A stretch of 64,000 bases of DNA, from contig JAMLIS010000001.1 in assembly GCA_023954015.1 (NCBI GenBank), positions 186,001-250,000 of the forward strand. Direction: 5' to 3'. The translations under genes were made by a program, and so were the position numbers. Positions 8,123 to 18,029 of the stretch are shown here, one piece after another. The stretch's first letter is position 1. Every line of letters starts with the position of its first letter. Under the pieces are notes generated by a model that worked only from the letters and a program-made list of their open reading frames with translations, had not been told where the DNA came from and did no database searches. The DNA is from Burkholderiaceae bacterium. Lineage in GTDB: Bacteria > Pseudomonadota > Gammaproteobacteria > Burkholderiales > Burkholderiaceae_E.

Positions 8123-11100
8123 ATGCCCGACGAAGCGCTCCCCGCTCTGCCCGACGACGCCCCGATGCCGTCGTCGCTCGACTTCCACGTCGTCGGCATC
8201 GGCGCTTCGGCGGGTGCCTTGCCGGCGCTGCAGGCGTTCTTCGACGCGATGCCCGCCGACACCGGCATGGCCTTCGTCGTCGTCGTGCACCTGTCACCGA
8301 CGCACGTGAGTTCACTGCCGCATCTGCTGCAGGCAAAGACGGCGATGCCGGTCGTCGCCGTCGAGCGTCCGATGCGCATCGAGCCCGATCACGTCTACGT
8401 GATCGCGCCCAACCGCCTGCTCACCGTCAGCGACGACGTCCTGCACGTCGCCGAACTGCAGCCGCACGAGCGCGGACTGGCAATCGACCGCTTCTTCCGC
8501 TCCCTCGCCGCAGCGCATGGCCGTCGTGCGATCGCCATCGTGATGTCGGGCACCGGTTCCGACGGCGTGCTCGGCCTGCGCGCGATCCGCGAGCACGCCG
8601 GGGTGTGTCTCGTCCAGCGCCCGGACGACGCCGAGTTCGACGCCATGCCGCGCGCGGCGATCGCCGGCGGTTGCGCCGACTGGGTGCTTACGACCCGCGA
8701 AATGCCTGCCCGCGTGACGGAAATCGCCCGAGCGAGCCGCGAGATCCGGCTCGCACCGATCGTCGACGATGCGGCGCAGGCGGCGTCTTCCGCCCCCCAG
8801 GCAGACCGGCTTGCCGAAGCGGCGCTGCGCGAGATCCTGCGGCTCGTGCGCGAGCGAACCGGACACGATTTCCACCGGTACAAGCGCGCAACGCTGCTTC
8901 GGCGCATCGAGCGTCGCCTGCAGGTACACGGGGTGCCCACGCTTCCCGCGTATCTGCAACTGCTGCAGCGCGACTTCGACGAAGCGCACGCGCTGCTGCG
9001 CGACCTGCTGATCGGAGTCACGAGCTTCTTCCGCGACCCGGAGGCGTTCGAGGCGCTGATGCAGCAGGCGATCCCGAATATCTTCGAGCAGGCCGGCGAC
9101 GAAGGCGTTCGCGTCTGGGTGGCCGGCTGCTCGTCGGGCGAAGAGGTGTACTCGATCGCGATCCTGCTGTGCGAGCACGCGGCCACGCTGACGAATCCGC
9201 CGCGCGTCCAGATTTTCGCCACCGACATCGACGAAGTCGCGATCGAGCGCGCGCGCGCCGGGCGATATCCGACGGCCATCGAGTCCGACCTCACGCCCGC
9301 CCGCTTGCAGCGCTTCTTCGAGCGCGGCGAGACCGGCCAGTACCGCGTCCGCAAGGAAGTGCGCGAGACAGTGATGTTCGCCGCGCACAACGTGCTGCGC
9401 GACCCCCCGTTCTCGCGGCTCGACCTCGTCTGTTGCCGCAATCTGCTGATCTACCTCGAACGCGAAGCTCATTCCGCGGTGCTCGAGAGCTTCCGGTTCG
9501 GTCTGCGCCCCGACGGCTATCTGTTTCTCGGCAGCTCCGAATCGGCCGATTCCCCGCGGGAGATGTTCAGGACCGTCGACAAGAAGCACCGGATCTTCCG
9601 CGCACTGGCCGACGCACGGTCGTCGCGGCCGATGCCGCGTCTGGATGGCGCTTCGGCGTCGGCCGCGCCGCACGCTCTTTCCGGGGCGCCTGCGGCGCCG
9701 CGTTCGCAGCCCCCGCGCACGCTGCACCGTCGCCTGGCCGGCCAGCATTTCGGCTCGACCGTTCTCGTCGACTCCGACGGCACGGTGCTCGACGCGTCCG
9801 ACCAGGCCGCCCGCTTCCTCCGCGTGGCCGACGACGCGGCGTCGAAGCGCCTGATCGATCTCGTCCATCCCGAGCTGCGCGGCGAGGTGCGCGCCACGAC
9901 CTCGCGCGCCCTGGCCGAAGGGACGGCGCGCTCGCGCAGCCGGCGTATCGAACGCGACGGCCGCCGCCTGCTCGTCCGGATAACGGCGCGCGCAGCGGAC
10001 GACCACGACAGCGGGCCATCGCTGCTGGTGCTTTTCGAGGAGGCCGGTGACGAGCACCAGTCGCCGGAGGCCGCCGGCGCCGGCCCGCACCGCACGATCG
10101 CGCAGCTCGAAGAGGAGTTGCACCTCACCCGTGGCGAACTGCAGAGCACGATCGAACAGTCCGAAACCTCGAACGAGGAACTGAGAGCGTCGAACGAAGA
10201 GCTGCAGGCGATCAACGAGGAACTGCGCGCGGCCTCCGAGGAGCTGGAGACGAGCAAGGAGGAGCTGCAGGCGATCAACGAGGAGCTGCTCACCGTCAAC
10301 AACGAGCTGAAGATCCGGGTCGAGGAACGGGGAAAGATCAACGACGATCTGCAGAACCTGATCAGCGCGACCGACATCGCCACGGTCTTCGTCGACCGGT
10401 CGATGACGATCAAGCGCTTCACGCCGACGGCGACGCGACTGTTCAACCTGATCGCTGCCGACGTGGGGCGCTCGCTGCTCGATATCCGGCATCGGTTGCG
10501 CTACGAGTCGCTCGCCGCCGATGCGGCCGAGGCGTTCCACTCGCTGCGCGTGCTCGAGCGCGAAGTCGGTTCCGAGGACGGGCGCTGGTTCCTGGCGCGG
10601 ATCCAGCCGTATCGCAGCGGCGAAGACCGCATCGAGGGCGCCGTGCTCAGCTTCTTCGACGTCACGGCTCGCCGGCGCGCCGAGGAGGCGGTGCAACGGC
10701 TCACGCGCACCACGCGCGACTTCGCGATCATCACCACGGACGTGGACGGCGGCGTGACCACGTGGAACATCGGCGCCGAGCGCGTGTTCGGCTATGCGAG
10801 CGAAGAGATCAAGGGGCAGTCGTTCAGCCGCCTGTTCCTTCCGCAGGACGTCGAGAACGGGACGCCGCAGGAAGAGATGCGCGTGGCGCGCGCCCGGGGA
10901 CGCGCATCCGACGAAAGATGGCTCGTGCGCAAGGACGGATCGCTGATCTTCTGCAGCGGCATTCTCGTGCCGCTCTACGAAGACGGGACGTTGCGCGGCT
11001 ACGGCAAGATCGTGCGCGACATCACGCGCGCGAAAAACATCGAGACCGAGCGCGAGTCGCTGCTCGAGCGCGAGACCGCGGCGCGCACCGAAGCGCAATC

Positions 11101-12220
11101 GGCCAGCAAGATGAAGGATGCTTTCCTGGCCGTCATGTCGCACGAGCTGAAGCACCCGCTGAACCTGATCCAGCTCAATGCCGAGCTGCTCGCCCGCCTT
11201 CCCGAATCGCGCGACATTCCGGAAGTCGCCCGCGCCGCCAGCGCGATCCGCCAGTCGGTATTGGGCCAGGCGCAGATCATCGACGATCTGCTCGATCTGT
11301 CGAAGATCAACACGGGCAAGCTGCGGCTGCAGTTGAGCGAGTTCGACGTGCGCGAGACGGTACGCACGATCGTCGCGACCATGGCGGACGAAGCCGCCCG
11401 AAAGCACATCGCGCTGTCGCTCGACGAACCCGACGCACCGCTGGCCATCGAAGCCGATCCGGTCCGTATCGAGCAGATTCTCTGGAACCTGCTGAGCAAC
11501 GCGCTGAGGTTCTCCGCGGAAGGCGACCGCATCGACGTACGGCTGGCGCGCGAGGAATCCGGGGTCCGCATCGAGGTGCGCGACACCGGCGCCGGCATCG
11601 AACCGGACTTGCTCGACCGCATCTTCGAGATGTTCATGCAGGTCGATCCGTCGTCGACGCGTCGCCAGGGCGGGCTCGGCGTGGGGCTCGCCGTGGTGCG
11701 GCACCTCGTCGACGCCCACGGCGGAAGCGTCGAGGCGCATTCCGAAGGGCTCGGCAAGGGAAGCGTCTTCACGGCGCGGATTCCGGCGAAAACCATGTCG
11801 GCCGGCTCGGCGACCGCGGCGGCGGCTCGCCTGCCGCTCGCCGGCAAGCGGGTGCTCGTTGTCGACGACGACGAGGCGAGCGCCGAGGTGCTGCGGCATC
11901 TGCTGCAACTCGAAGGCGCGGACGTGATCCAGCAGAGCGACGCTCCGGCGGCGCTGGATACGCTGCGCGCCGGGCACTTCGACGCGCTTGTCACCGACAT
12001 CGCGATGCCCGGTCTCGACGGATTCCAGCTGCTCTCGCAACTGCGCGCCGAGCCCGAACTGCGCGACCTGCGCGTCGTCGCGCTCACCGGCGCCGGACGC
12101 GCGACCGACACAAGCCGCAGCGCGGAAGCGGGCTTCGACGGACACCTGACGAAACCGCTGCAGCTCGACGAGTTGCTGCGCGTGCTGCAGGAGGTGCTCG
12201 GGGCCTCTCCGGAGTCCTGA
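8123..12220 (+). CDS. CheB-CheR-PAS-PAS hybrid histidine kinase with C-terminal receiver
   Basis: A 1365-residue multidomain signalling protein. In order: CheB methylesterase (GIGASAGALPALQ at about residue 24, VVHLSPTH), CheR methyltransferase (RYKRATLLRRIERRLQVHG, then the SAM site VWVAGCSSGEEVYSIAI near residue 330), and a long coiled coil of NEEL repeats (about residues 658-737). Then come PAS domains near 740 and 860, HisKA with phospho-acceptor His near 1007 (MSHELKHPLN), HATPase (NLLSNALRFS, DTGAGIEP, GVGLAV) and a receiver (VLVVDDDEAS with Asp in VTDIAMPG). The ATG at 8123 begins the CheB domain. No chemotaxis genes flank it; it likely modulates a signalling complex elsewhere. Confidence 0.93.
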   Translation: MPDEALPALPDDAPMPSSLDFHVVGIGASAGALPALQAFFDAMPADTGMAFVVVVHLSPTHVSSLPHLLQAKTAMPVVAVERPMRIEPDHVYVIAPNRLLTVSDDVLHVAELQPHERGLAIDRFFRSLAAAHGRRAIAIVMSGTGSDGVLGLRAIREHAGVCLVQRPDDAEFDAMPRAAIAGGCADWVLTTREMPARVTEIARASREIRLAPIVDDAAQAASSAPQADRLAEAALREILRLVRERTGHDFHRYKRATLLRRIERRLQVHGVPTLPAYLQLLQRDFDEAHALLRDLLIGVTSFFRDPEAFEALMQQAIPNIFEQAGDEGVRVWVAGCSSGEEVYSIAILLCEHAATLTNPPRVQIFATDIDEVAIERARAGRYPTAIESDLTPARLQRFFERGETGQYRVRKEVRETVMFAAHNVLRDPPFSRLDLVCCRNLLIYLEREAHSAVLESFRFGLRPDGYLFLGSSESADSPREMFRTVDKKHRIFRALADARSSRPMPRLDGASASAAPHALSGAPAAPRSQPPRTLHRRLAGQHFGSTVLVDSDGTVLDASDQAARFLRVADDAASKRLIDLVHPELRGEVRATTSRALAEGTARSRSRRIERDGRRLLVRITARAADDHDSGPSLLVLFEEAGDEHQSPEAAGAGPHRTIAQLEEELHLTRGELQSTIEQSETSNEELRASNEELQAINEELRAASEELETSKEELQAINEELLTVNNELKIRVEERGKINDDLQNLISATDIATVFVDRSMTIKRFTPTATRLFNLIAADVGRSLLDIRHRLRYESLAADAAEAFHSLRVLEREVGSEDGRWFLARIQPYRSGEDRIEGAVLSFFDVTARRRAEEAVQRLTRTTRDFAIITTDVDGGVTTWNIGAERVFGYASEEIKGQSFSRLFLPQDVENGTPQEEMRVARARGRASDERWLVRKDGSLIFCSGILVPLYEDGTLRGYGKIVRDITRAKNIETERESLLERETAARTEAQSASKMKDAFLAVMSHELKHPLNLIQLNAELLARLPESRDIPEVARAASAIRQSVLGQAQIIDDLLDLSKINTGKLRLQLSEFDVRETVRTIVATMADEAARKHIALSLDEPDAPLAIEADPVRIEQILWNLLSNALRFSAEGDRIDVRLAREESGVRIEVRDTGAGIEPDLLDRIFEMFMQVDPSSTRRQGGLGVGLAVVRHLVDAHGGSVEAHSEGLGKGSVFTARIPAKTMSAGSATAAAARLPLAGKRVLVVDDDEASAEVLRHLLQLEGADVIQQSDAPAALDTLRAGHFDALVTDIAMPGLDGFQLLSQLRAEPELRDLRVVALTGAGRATDTSRSAEAGFDGHLTKPLQLDELLRVLQEVLGASPES

Positions 12221-12227
12221 ACCCGTC

Positions 12228-12269
12228 TTGATCCACATCAAGGGCACCCCCGCCCGACGTGGACAGAAT
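12228..12269 (+). promoter_or_regulatory. FNR-type box and class II promoter in front of hcrCAB
   Basis: TTGATCCACATCAA at 12228-12241 matches the FNR consensus TTGAT-N4-ATCAA exactly. A -10-like CAGAAT follows at 12264-12269. The box centre (12234.5) is 32 bp upstream of the -10 centre, the geometry of a class II FNR-activated promoter with the box at -41.5. Transcription would start near 12276, about 70 bp before the hcrC start. This predicts activation under oxygen limitation by an FNR/ANR/AadR-like protein. Confidence 0.72.
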
Positions 12270-12347
12270 GTTTACCTGATCAACAATACCGGCGGCACAT
12301 CCGCTCGCAGCGGTCGCCGGCCACGACGCTCGGCAGGAGGCGGAGCA

Positions 12348-12902
12348 ATGGCATCGATTCCGGCGGAAGACTCGACGGTGGTGGACGGCCAGGGCGCCCG
12401 CCCTTCTCCGAAGAAGAGGAAGCGCGCGCGCTCGATCCTCAGCGTGATCGTCAACGGTCGCGAACGCGAGGACGTCGTCCCCGACGGCATGCTGCTGCTC
12501 GACTACCTGCGCGAGGTGGTCGGGCTCACCGGCACCAAGCAGGGCTGCGACGGCGGCGAGTGCGGCGCCTGCACGGTGCTGGTCGACGACCGGCCCCGCC
12601 TGTCGTGCTCGACGCTGGCCGCGCAGATGGAGGGCCGGCGCGTCGAGACCGTCGAGGGCCTCGCGCACGGCGGACGAATGAGTGCGCTGCAACAGGCTTT
12701 CCACGAGAAGCTCGGCGCACAGTGCGGCTACTGCACGCCCGGCATGATCACCACCGCCGAAGCGCTGCTGCGTCGCAATCCCGACCCCGACCGCGACGAG
12801 ATCAAGGCGGCGCTCGGCGGCAACCTGTGCCGCTGCACCGGCTACGTGAAGATCGTCGAGTCGGTGGAAGCCGCCGCCGCCGCGCGCAAGGTGGCGCCAT
12901 GA
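12348..12902 (+). CDS. hcrC: 4-hydroxybenzoyl-CoA reductase, 2Fe-2S (gamma) subunit
   Basis: A 184-residue protein with two [2Fe-2S] domains. The plant-type ferredoxin cluster is seen in [21 protein letters not shown], and the C-terminal cluster in CGYCTPGMI with CRCTGY. It passes electrons between ferredoxin/FAD and the molybdenum subunit. It is about 20 residues longer than usual because of an N-terminal Lys/Arg-rich leader (KKRKRARS). The ATG at 12348 follows a strong AGGAGG at 12335-12340. It is the first gene of an operon whose next start overlaps its stop (ATGA). The hcr assignment rests on the linked HcrB-type FAD subunit. Confidence 0.87.
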   Translation: MASIPAEDSTVVDGQGARPSPKKRKRARSILSVIVNGREREDVVPDGMLLLDYLREVVGLTGTKQGCDGGECGACTVLVDDRPRLSCSTLAAQMEGRRVETVEGLAHGGRMSALQQAFHEKLGAQCGYCTPGMITTAEALLRRNPDPDRDEIKAALGGNLCRCTGYVKIVESVEAAAAARKVAP

Positions 12903-15217
12903 GCATCGCGCAACTCGAAAAGACGCGCGTCGGCACGGTCGGCGTGCGCACGCCGCTGATCGACGGCGTCGACAAGGTCACCGGTCGCGCGAAATACACC
13001 GCCGACCTGCCCGCGGTGGGCGCGCTGTGCGGGCGCATCCTGCGCTCGACCGTGCCGCACGCGCGCCTGCGGGTCGTCGACACTGCGGCAGCCGAAGCGC
13101 TGCCCGGCGTGGTGGCGGTCGTCACCGGCGAAGACTGCCGCATCCCCTTCGGCGTGCTGCCGATCGCCGAGAACGAGTTCCCGCTGGCGCGCGAAAAAGT
13201 GCGCTATCGCGGCGACCCGATCGCGGCCGTGGCGGCGGTCGACGAAGCCACTGCCGCGCGCGCGCTCGAACTGATCCGCGTCGAGTACGAGCAACTCCCC
13301 GCCTACTTCGACGCGAAGAAGGCGATGAAGCCGGGCGCCGAGCCGATCCACGCCGAGAAGCCGAACAACGTCCTGCGCGAGGTCCACGCCGAGTTCGGCG
13401 ACACCGCGGCCGGCTTCGCCGCCGCGCATCTGGTGCGCGAGAAGAGCTACGACTACGCCGAGGTCTGCCACGCGCAGATGGAGCCGAACGCCACGCTCGC
13501 CGAGTACGACCCGGAGCGCGGGCACCTCACGCTGCACACGACGACGCAGGTTCCCTACTACGTGCTGCTGAAGGTCGCGCAGTGCCTCGAGATGGACCAG
13601 GCGCACATCCGGGTCGTCAAGCCCTTCCTCGGCGGCGGCTTCGGCCAGCGCACCGAGGCGCTGCACTTCGAGATCATCGCCGCGCTGCTCGCGCGCAAGG
13701 CCGGCGGCACCGTGCGCCTGCTGCAGACGCGCGAGGAAACCTTCCTCGCGCATCGCGGGCGGCCCGACACGAAGATCACCGTCAAGCTCGGCATGACCCA
13801 CGACGGCAAGCTCACCGCCTGCCATCTGCAGGCCACGCAGGAGGGCGGCGCCTACGCGGGCTACGGAATCATCACGATCCTCTACACCGGGTCGCTGCTG
13901 CACGGCATCTACGAGATCCCGGCGATCAAGCACGACGCCTGGCGCGTCTACACGAACCTGCCGCCGTGCGGCGCGCAGCGCGGCCACGGCACGGTCGACG
14001 CGCGCGCCGCCTTCGAATCGCTGATGAACGAGATGGCCGACGAACTCGGCCTCGACCACATCGTCGTGCGCCAGCGCAACCTGCTGCCCACCGTCCCCTA
14101 CGTCACCGCCTACGCCCAGCGGGTCATGAGCTACGGCCTGCCCGAATGCCTGGAGAAGGTGAAGAAGGCGTCCGGCTGGGACGAGCGGCGCGGAAAGATG
14201 CCCAGGGGACGCGGGCTCGGCATCGCCTGCTCGCACTTCGTCTCCGGCACGACGACGCCGAAGCACTGGACCGGCGAGCCGCACGCGGTGGTCAACCTGC
14301 GCCTGGACTTCGACGGCGGCATCACCGTGCTCACCGGCGCCGCCGACATCGGCCAGGGCTCGAACACGATGGCCGCGCAGATGATCGCCGAAACGATGGG
14401 CGTCGACTGGCAGCGCATCCGCGTCGTCTCCGCCGACAGCGCGCTGACGCCGAAGGACAACGGCAGCTATTCGTCGCGCGTCACCTTCATGGTCGGCAAC
14501 GCGGCGATCGACGCCGCGCGGCGACTCGAGCGCATCCTGATCGACGCCGCGGCGAACAAGCTCGAGGCGTCCTCGGACGACATCGAGCGCGAGGGCGAGA
14601 TGTTCCGGGTCGCCGGCACCGACCGCGAGCTGCACTTCCACGACGTCGTCAAGGCAGCGCTCGTCGACACCGGACCGATCACCGTGAAGGGCACCTTCAC
14701 CAGCCCGAAGGAATTCATGGGCAGCAAGGAGATCCGCGCCAGCGCGATCGGCGCGACGATGGGCTTCTGCTACGCGGCGCAGGTCGTCGAGTGCTCGGTG
14801 GACGAAGTCACCGGCAAGGTCACCGCCGAGAAGGTGTGGGTGGCGGTCGACGTCGGCCGCGCGCTCAATCCGCTCGCCGTCGAGGGACAGGTGCAGGGCG
14901 GCGTCTGGATGGGCATGGGACAGGCGCTGTCCGAGCAGACCCACTACAGCGAAGGCCGGATGATGCACGGCAACCTGCTCGACTACCGCGTGCCGACGAT
15001 GGTCGAGAGTCCCGACATCGACGTGCTGATCGTCGAGAGCATCGACCCGAACGGACCCTACGGTGCCAAGGAAGCGAGCGAAGGGATGCTCGCCGGCTTC
15101 CTGCCGGCGCTGGCCGACGCCGTGCACGAAGCGGTCGGCGTGCGCGCGTACACGATGCCGCTGAGCCCCGAGAGCATGAGCGACCTGCTCGAGGCCCGCG
15201 AAGGAGCGAAAGCATGA
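12899..15217 (+). CDS. hcrA: 4-hydroxybenzoyl-CoA reductase, molybdopterin (alpha) subunit
   Basis: A 772-residue molybdenum hydroxylase large subunit, full length for the family. Motifs are [11 protein letters not shown] at the start, [28 protein letters not shown] (Mo-cofactor loop), [48 protein letters not shown] and, near the end, [13 protein letters not shown] with the conserved Glu. The enzyme reductively removes the ring hydroxyl of 4-hydroxybenzoyl-CoA to give benzoyl-CoA, the entry point of anaerobic aromatic degradation. Its start codon overlaps the hcrC stop and its stop overlaps the hcrB start, so translation is coupled. A related aromatic-CoA substrate is possible. Confidence 0.87.
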   Translation: MSIAQLEKTRVGTVGVRTPLIDGVDKVTGRAKYTADLPAVGALCGRILRSTVPHARLRVVDTAAAEALPGVVAVVTGEDCRIPFGVLPIAENEFPLAREKVRYRGDPIAAVAAVDEATAARALELIRVEYEQLPAYFDAKKAMKPGAEPIHAEKPNNVLREVHAEFGDTAAGFAAAHLVREKSYDYAEVCHAQMEPNATLAEYDPERGHLTLHTTTQVPYYVLLKVAQCLEMDQAHIRVVKPFLGGGFGQRTEALHFEIIAALLARKAGGTVRLLQTREETFLAHRGRPDTKITVKLGMTHDGKLTACHLQATQEGGAYAGYGIITILYTGSLLHGIYEIPAIKHDAWRVYTNLPPCGAQRGHGTVDARAAFESLMNEMADELGLDHIVVRQRNLLPTVPYVTAYAQRVMSYGLPECLEKVKKASGWDERRGKMPRGRGLGIACSHFVSGTTTPKHWTGEPHAVVNLRLDFDGGITVLTGAADIGQGSNTMAAQMIAETMGVDWQRIRVVSADSALTPKDNGSYSSRVTFMVGNAAIDAARRLERILIDAAANKLEASSDDIEREGEMFRVAGTDRELHFHDVVKAALVDTGPITVKGTFTSPKEFMGSKEIRASAIGATMGFCYAAQVVECSVDEVTGKVTAEKVWVAVDVGRALNPLAVEGQVQGGVWMGMGQALSEQTHYSEGRMMHGNLLDYRVPTMVESPDIDVLIVESIDPNGPYGAKEASEGMLAGFLPALADAVHEAVGVRAYTMPLSPESMSDLLEAREGAKA

Positions 15218-16215
15218 ACCTGATGCCCGAACTGCGACTGCATCGCCCCGAGACGCTCGACGAGGCAGTGCGCCTGAAGGCCACGCTTTCCGGCGCGCGC
15301 TTCGTCGCCGGCGGCACCGACCTGCTGGTCAACCTTCGCCGCGGCCTGGGCGAGCCCGCCGACCTGATCGACCTCGGCGGCGTGGCCGATCTCGGGTCGG
15401 TGCGGCGCGTCGAAGGCGCGCTGTGGCTGGGCGCCGGCGTCACGCTCGACGACCTCGCGCGTCATCCCGAGGTGCTCGCCGACTACCCGGCAGTCGCGCA
15501 GGCCACGCTGCAGGTGGCCGGCCCGAACCATCGCGCCGCCGCGACGCTGGGCGGCAACCTGTGCCAGGACACGCGCTGCGTCTTCTTCAACCAGAGCGAC
15601 TGGTGGCGCAAGGGCAACGGCTACTGCCTGAAGTACAAGGGCGACAAGTGCCACGTCGTCGTCAAGAGCGACCGCTGCTACGCCACCTATCACGGCGACA
15701 TCGCGCCGGTGCTGATGGTGCTGGGCGCCGAAGCGGTCATCGCGACGCAGGGCGCGGCGCGCCGCGCGAAGGTCGCCGAGCTGTATCGCGAGGACGGCGC
15801 GGCGCACCTGGCGCTCGCCCCGGGCGAAGCGCTGGCCGCGGTCGTCCTGCCGCCCGCGCACGGATGGCGTGCCGGCTACGCGAAAGTGCGCGTGCGCGAT
15901 GCGGTCGATTTCCCGCTGGTAGGGATAGCCGCCGCGCTGCGACGCGACGGCGACCGTATCGGCGAACTGCGCGTGGCGGTCAGCGGCACGAACTCGGCGC
16001 CGCTGGTCGTGCCGACGGCGGAATTCGCCGGGCGCGCGTGGGACGACTCCGCGGCATCCGATCTCGTCGCCGTGTTGTCCAAGACCGGCAATCCGCTGAA
16101 GACGACGGTGGTCGGCGCCAAGTATCGGCGGCGCGTGATGCGCGCGACCGCGCGTCAGTTGGTCGACCGACTGTGGAACGAAGCGGCGCAAGCCGACCGC
16201 GCGGCACGCGCGTGA
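15214..16215 (+). CDS. hcrB: 4-hydroxybenzoyl-CoA reductase, FAD (beta) subunit with extra Fe-S loop
   Basis: A 333-residue CO-dehydrogenase-type flavoprotein subunit. FAD-binding motifs are FVAGGTDLL and [14 protein letters not shown]. The decisive feature is an insertion after that motif (about residues 124-165) with cysteines in CQDTRC, GYCLKY, DKCHVV and [10 protein letters not shown]. Such a loop carries an additional [4Fe-4S] cluster in 4-hydroxybenzoyl-CoA reductase and is absent from ordinary xanthine dehydrogenase subunits. That makes the operon hcr-like rather than a generic hydroxylase. The gene overlaps both neighbours by four bases. Confidence 0.88.
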   Translation: MNLMPELRLHRPETLDEAVRLKATLSGARFVAGGTDLLVNLRRGLGEPADLIDLGGVADLGSVRRVEGALWLGAGVTLDDLARHPEVLADYPAVAQATLQVAGPNHRAAATLGGNLCQDTRCVFFNQSDWWRKGNGYCLKYKGDKCHVVVKSDRCYATYHGDIAPVLMVLGAEAVIATQGAARRAKVAELYREDGAAHLALAPGEALAAVVLPPAHGWRAGYAKVRVRDAVDFPLVGIAAALRRDGDRIGELRVAVSGTNSAPLVVPTAEFAGRAWDDSAASDLVAVLSKTGNPLKTTVVGAKYRRRVMRATARQLVDRLWNEAAQADRAARA

Positions 16216-16727
16216 AGAGGGCAGCGGAGACGGCGGAAGCGCGGACGGCTGGCGTCGACTCGCGCACCGCCGGCGCGCAGATCCGCTCCGGCCAGCGAGT
16301 GTCGTTCGGGCTCCTGCCGCAGGTGCTCGGCTACCACCTGCGAAGAACGCAGGTCGCGATCTTCCGCCACTTCTCGCGCACCGTGGGCGCCGAGATGGAC
16401 ATCACGCCGGGCCTGCTCGGCATGCTGCAGGTGATCGAGGCCAACCCCGGGCTTGCGCAGAGCCGCCTGGCCGAAGCGATGGAGGTCGACCGCTCGGCGA
16501 TCGTCAAGGTGGTCGATCAGCTCGCGGGCCGCGGGCTGATCGTTCGCGAACCCTCGCCGCACGACAAGCGCAGCTACAGCATCCGGCTCACCGACTCCGG
16601 TGCGACGGCGCTGCGGCGGATGAAGACGCTGATGCTGCGCCACGAGGACGAGTTCACGGCGGTGTTGACGGCGGAGGAGCGGCGGCAGCTGATCGAGCTG
16701 CTGGCGAGGTTGCACGGAGGGCGATAG
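16212..16727 (+). CDS. MarR-family transcriptional regulator, hcr-linked
   Basis: A 171-residue MarR/SlyA-type winged-helix protein. The helix-turn-helix spans QSRLAEAMEVDRSAIVKVVDQLAGRGLIVRE and the wing PSPHDKRSYSIRLTDSG. It most likely starts at the GTG at 16212, which overlaps the hcrB stop codon; a later start would lose only a low-complexity N terminus. Position as the last gene of hcrCAB suggests it senses an aromatic-CoA intermediate, as MarR-type BadR does in benzoate pathways. That role is inferred from context only. Confidence 0.85.
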   Translation: MKRAAETAEARTAGVDSRTAGAQIRSGQRVSFGLLPQVLGYHLRRTQVAIFRHFSRTVGAEMDITPGLLGMLQVIEANPGLAQSRLAEAMEVDRSAIVKVVDQLAGRGLIVREPSPHDKRSYSIRLTDSGATALRRMKTLMLRHEDEFTAVLTAEERRQLIELLARLHGGR

Positions 16728-16834
16728 CCCATGCAACGCCACCGCCAGCTTCCACGTCGTCTGCGGCGAGGCGAAGGAGCGGGGGCCGGCACGACGCGGG
16801 TGACATTCGGCGCACCGGAGCGGAAGCTGCCCCG

Positions 16835-17167
16835 ATGATCCACACCTTTGCCACGCTGCTGATCTTCCAGACATTGGGCGAGGGGCTCGCGTATGCCTTT
16901 GCGCTCCCGGTGCCGGGGCCGGTGATCGGCATGGTCGCGCTGTTCGGCTTCCTGCTCGCTCGACCGGGCGCAGCGGAAGGACTCGCGCCGGTGAGCCTGG
17001 AATTCCTGCGTCACCTGTCACTGCTGTTCGTGCCGGCGGGCGTCGGAATCATGGTGTATGGCGAGCAGGTCCTCGTCGCATGGTTGCCGATCGCGGCGGC
17101 GTTGCTCGTCAGCACCGTGGTGGCGTTGGCGGTTTCGGCGCTGGTGTTGCGCGCCTTGAAGAAATGA
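16835..17167 (+). CDS. CidA/LrgA-family holin-like membrane protein
   Basis: A 110-residue protein with four predicted transmembrane helices. LPVPGPVIGMVALFGFLL and LLFVPAGVGIMVYGEQV are diagnostic for the CidA/LrgA family. These proteins oligomerise in the inner membrane and act with CidB/LrgB, in proposed roles ranging from control of murein hydrolase export to transport of small acids. The start overlaps nothing upstream, while the stop overlaps the start of the partner gene by four bases. Confidence 0.9.
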   Translation: MIHTFATLLIFQTLGEGLAYAFALPVPGPVIGMVALFGFLLARPGAAEGLAPVSLEFLRHLSLLFVPAGVGIMVYGEQVLVAWLPIAAALLVSTVVALAVSALVLRALKK

Positions 17168-17889
17168 GCACGAACCTCGGCCGTGTCTGGGTCTACCTGG
17201 CGGCTTCGCCGCTGTTGTGGCTGACCGCCACCTTGCTCGCGTATCGGATCGCGTACGCGATCTATGCGCGCTGTCGGTTCCATTCGCTCGCCAACCCGGT
17301 GGCGATCGCCGTGGCGCTGCTGCTGCTGGTTCTCGTGCCGACCGGGACCGAATACCGCACCTATTTCGAGGGCGCGCAATTCGTTCACTTCCTGCTGGGA
17401 CCCGCCACGGTCGCATTGGCCATTCCGCTCTATCTGCAACTCGACAAGCTCCGACGCAACGGTTTCGCGCTGCTGGCCAGCGCGTTTTGCGGCAGCGCCG
17501 CGGCGGCAGCCAGCGGCATGCTGGTGGCCGCCATGCTGGGCGCTTCGCCCGCGATCGTGCTGTCGATCGCACCAAAATCGGTGACGACGCCGATCGCAAT
17601 GGGTGTGTCCGAGACGATCGGTGGCCTGCCGTCGCTCACCGCGGTGCTGGTCATCCTGACCGGCATCCTGGGCGCGGCCGGTGCGCGCTATCTGTTCGAC
17701 TGGATGAAGATCCGCGAACACAGCGTGCGCGGCTTCGCGCTGGGCGTCACCTCGCACGGTATCGGCACCGCGCGCGGCTTTCAGGTCAGCGACGAAATGG
17801 GCGCGTTCTCGGGCCTGGGAATGGGGCTTTCGGGTGTGCTGACGGCGCTCTTCCTGCCGCTCGCGTTGAAATGGTTCGGCGTGATCTGA
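17164..17889 (+). CDS. CidB/LrgB-family membrane protein
   Basis: A 241-residue polytopic inner-membrane protein with several hydrophobic helices. Family motifs are FLLGPATVALAIPLY, IAPKSVTTPIAMGVSETIGG and GVTSHGIGTARGF. It is full length and translationally coupled to the CidA-like gene by an ATGA overlap. The pair is an ordinary lrgAB/cidAB unit. No LysR or LytR regulator lies next to it here. Confidence 0.92.
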   Translation: MSTNLGRVWVYLAASPLLWLTATLLAYRIAYAIYARCRFHSLANPVAIAVALLLLVLVPTGTEYRTYFEGAQFVHFLLGPATVALAIPLYLQLDKLRRNGFALLASAFCGSAAAAASGMLVAAMLGASPAIVLSIAPKSVTTPIAMGVSETIGGLPSLTAVLVILTGILGAAGARYLFDWMKIREHSVRGFALGVTSHGIGTARGFQVSDEMGAFSGLGMGLSGVLTALFLPLALKWFGVI

Positions 17890-17933
17890 CGGCGGCCCGA
17901 TGCTGCTGGATGCTGCGGCCGAGGCGCAGGCCC

Positions 17934-18029
17934 CCGCTCAGGACCCGCTCAGGACCCGCTCAGGACCCGCTCAGGACCCGCTCAGGACCCGCTCGGGAAG
18001 CCCGCTCAGGAAGCCCGCTCGGGAAGCGC
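17934..18029 (+). repeat. 11-bp tandem repeat (CCCGCTCAGGA)
   Basis: Five exact 11-bp units from 17934, then a variant unit CCCGCTCGGGA and two longer variants containing AAG insertions. It begins 45 bp after the CidB stop codon. A period not divisible by three argues against coding use. Confidence 0.9.

Noticed and set aside
8312..12247. 1311-residue open frame on the minus strand
   Set aside because: It is antisense to the CheB-CheR-kinase gene. The sense strand shows a full set of ordered domains, and the antisense frame is Arg/Gln/His/Ala-rich with no motif, as expected in very GC-rich DNA.
12842..15127. 761-residue minus-strand open frame across hcrA
   Set aside because: A shadow of the molybdenum subunit gene; it is low in aromatic motifs, has no domain and no ribosome-binding site.
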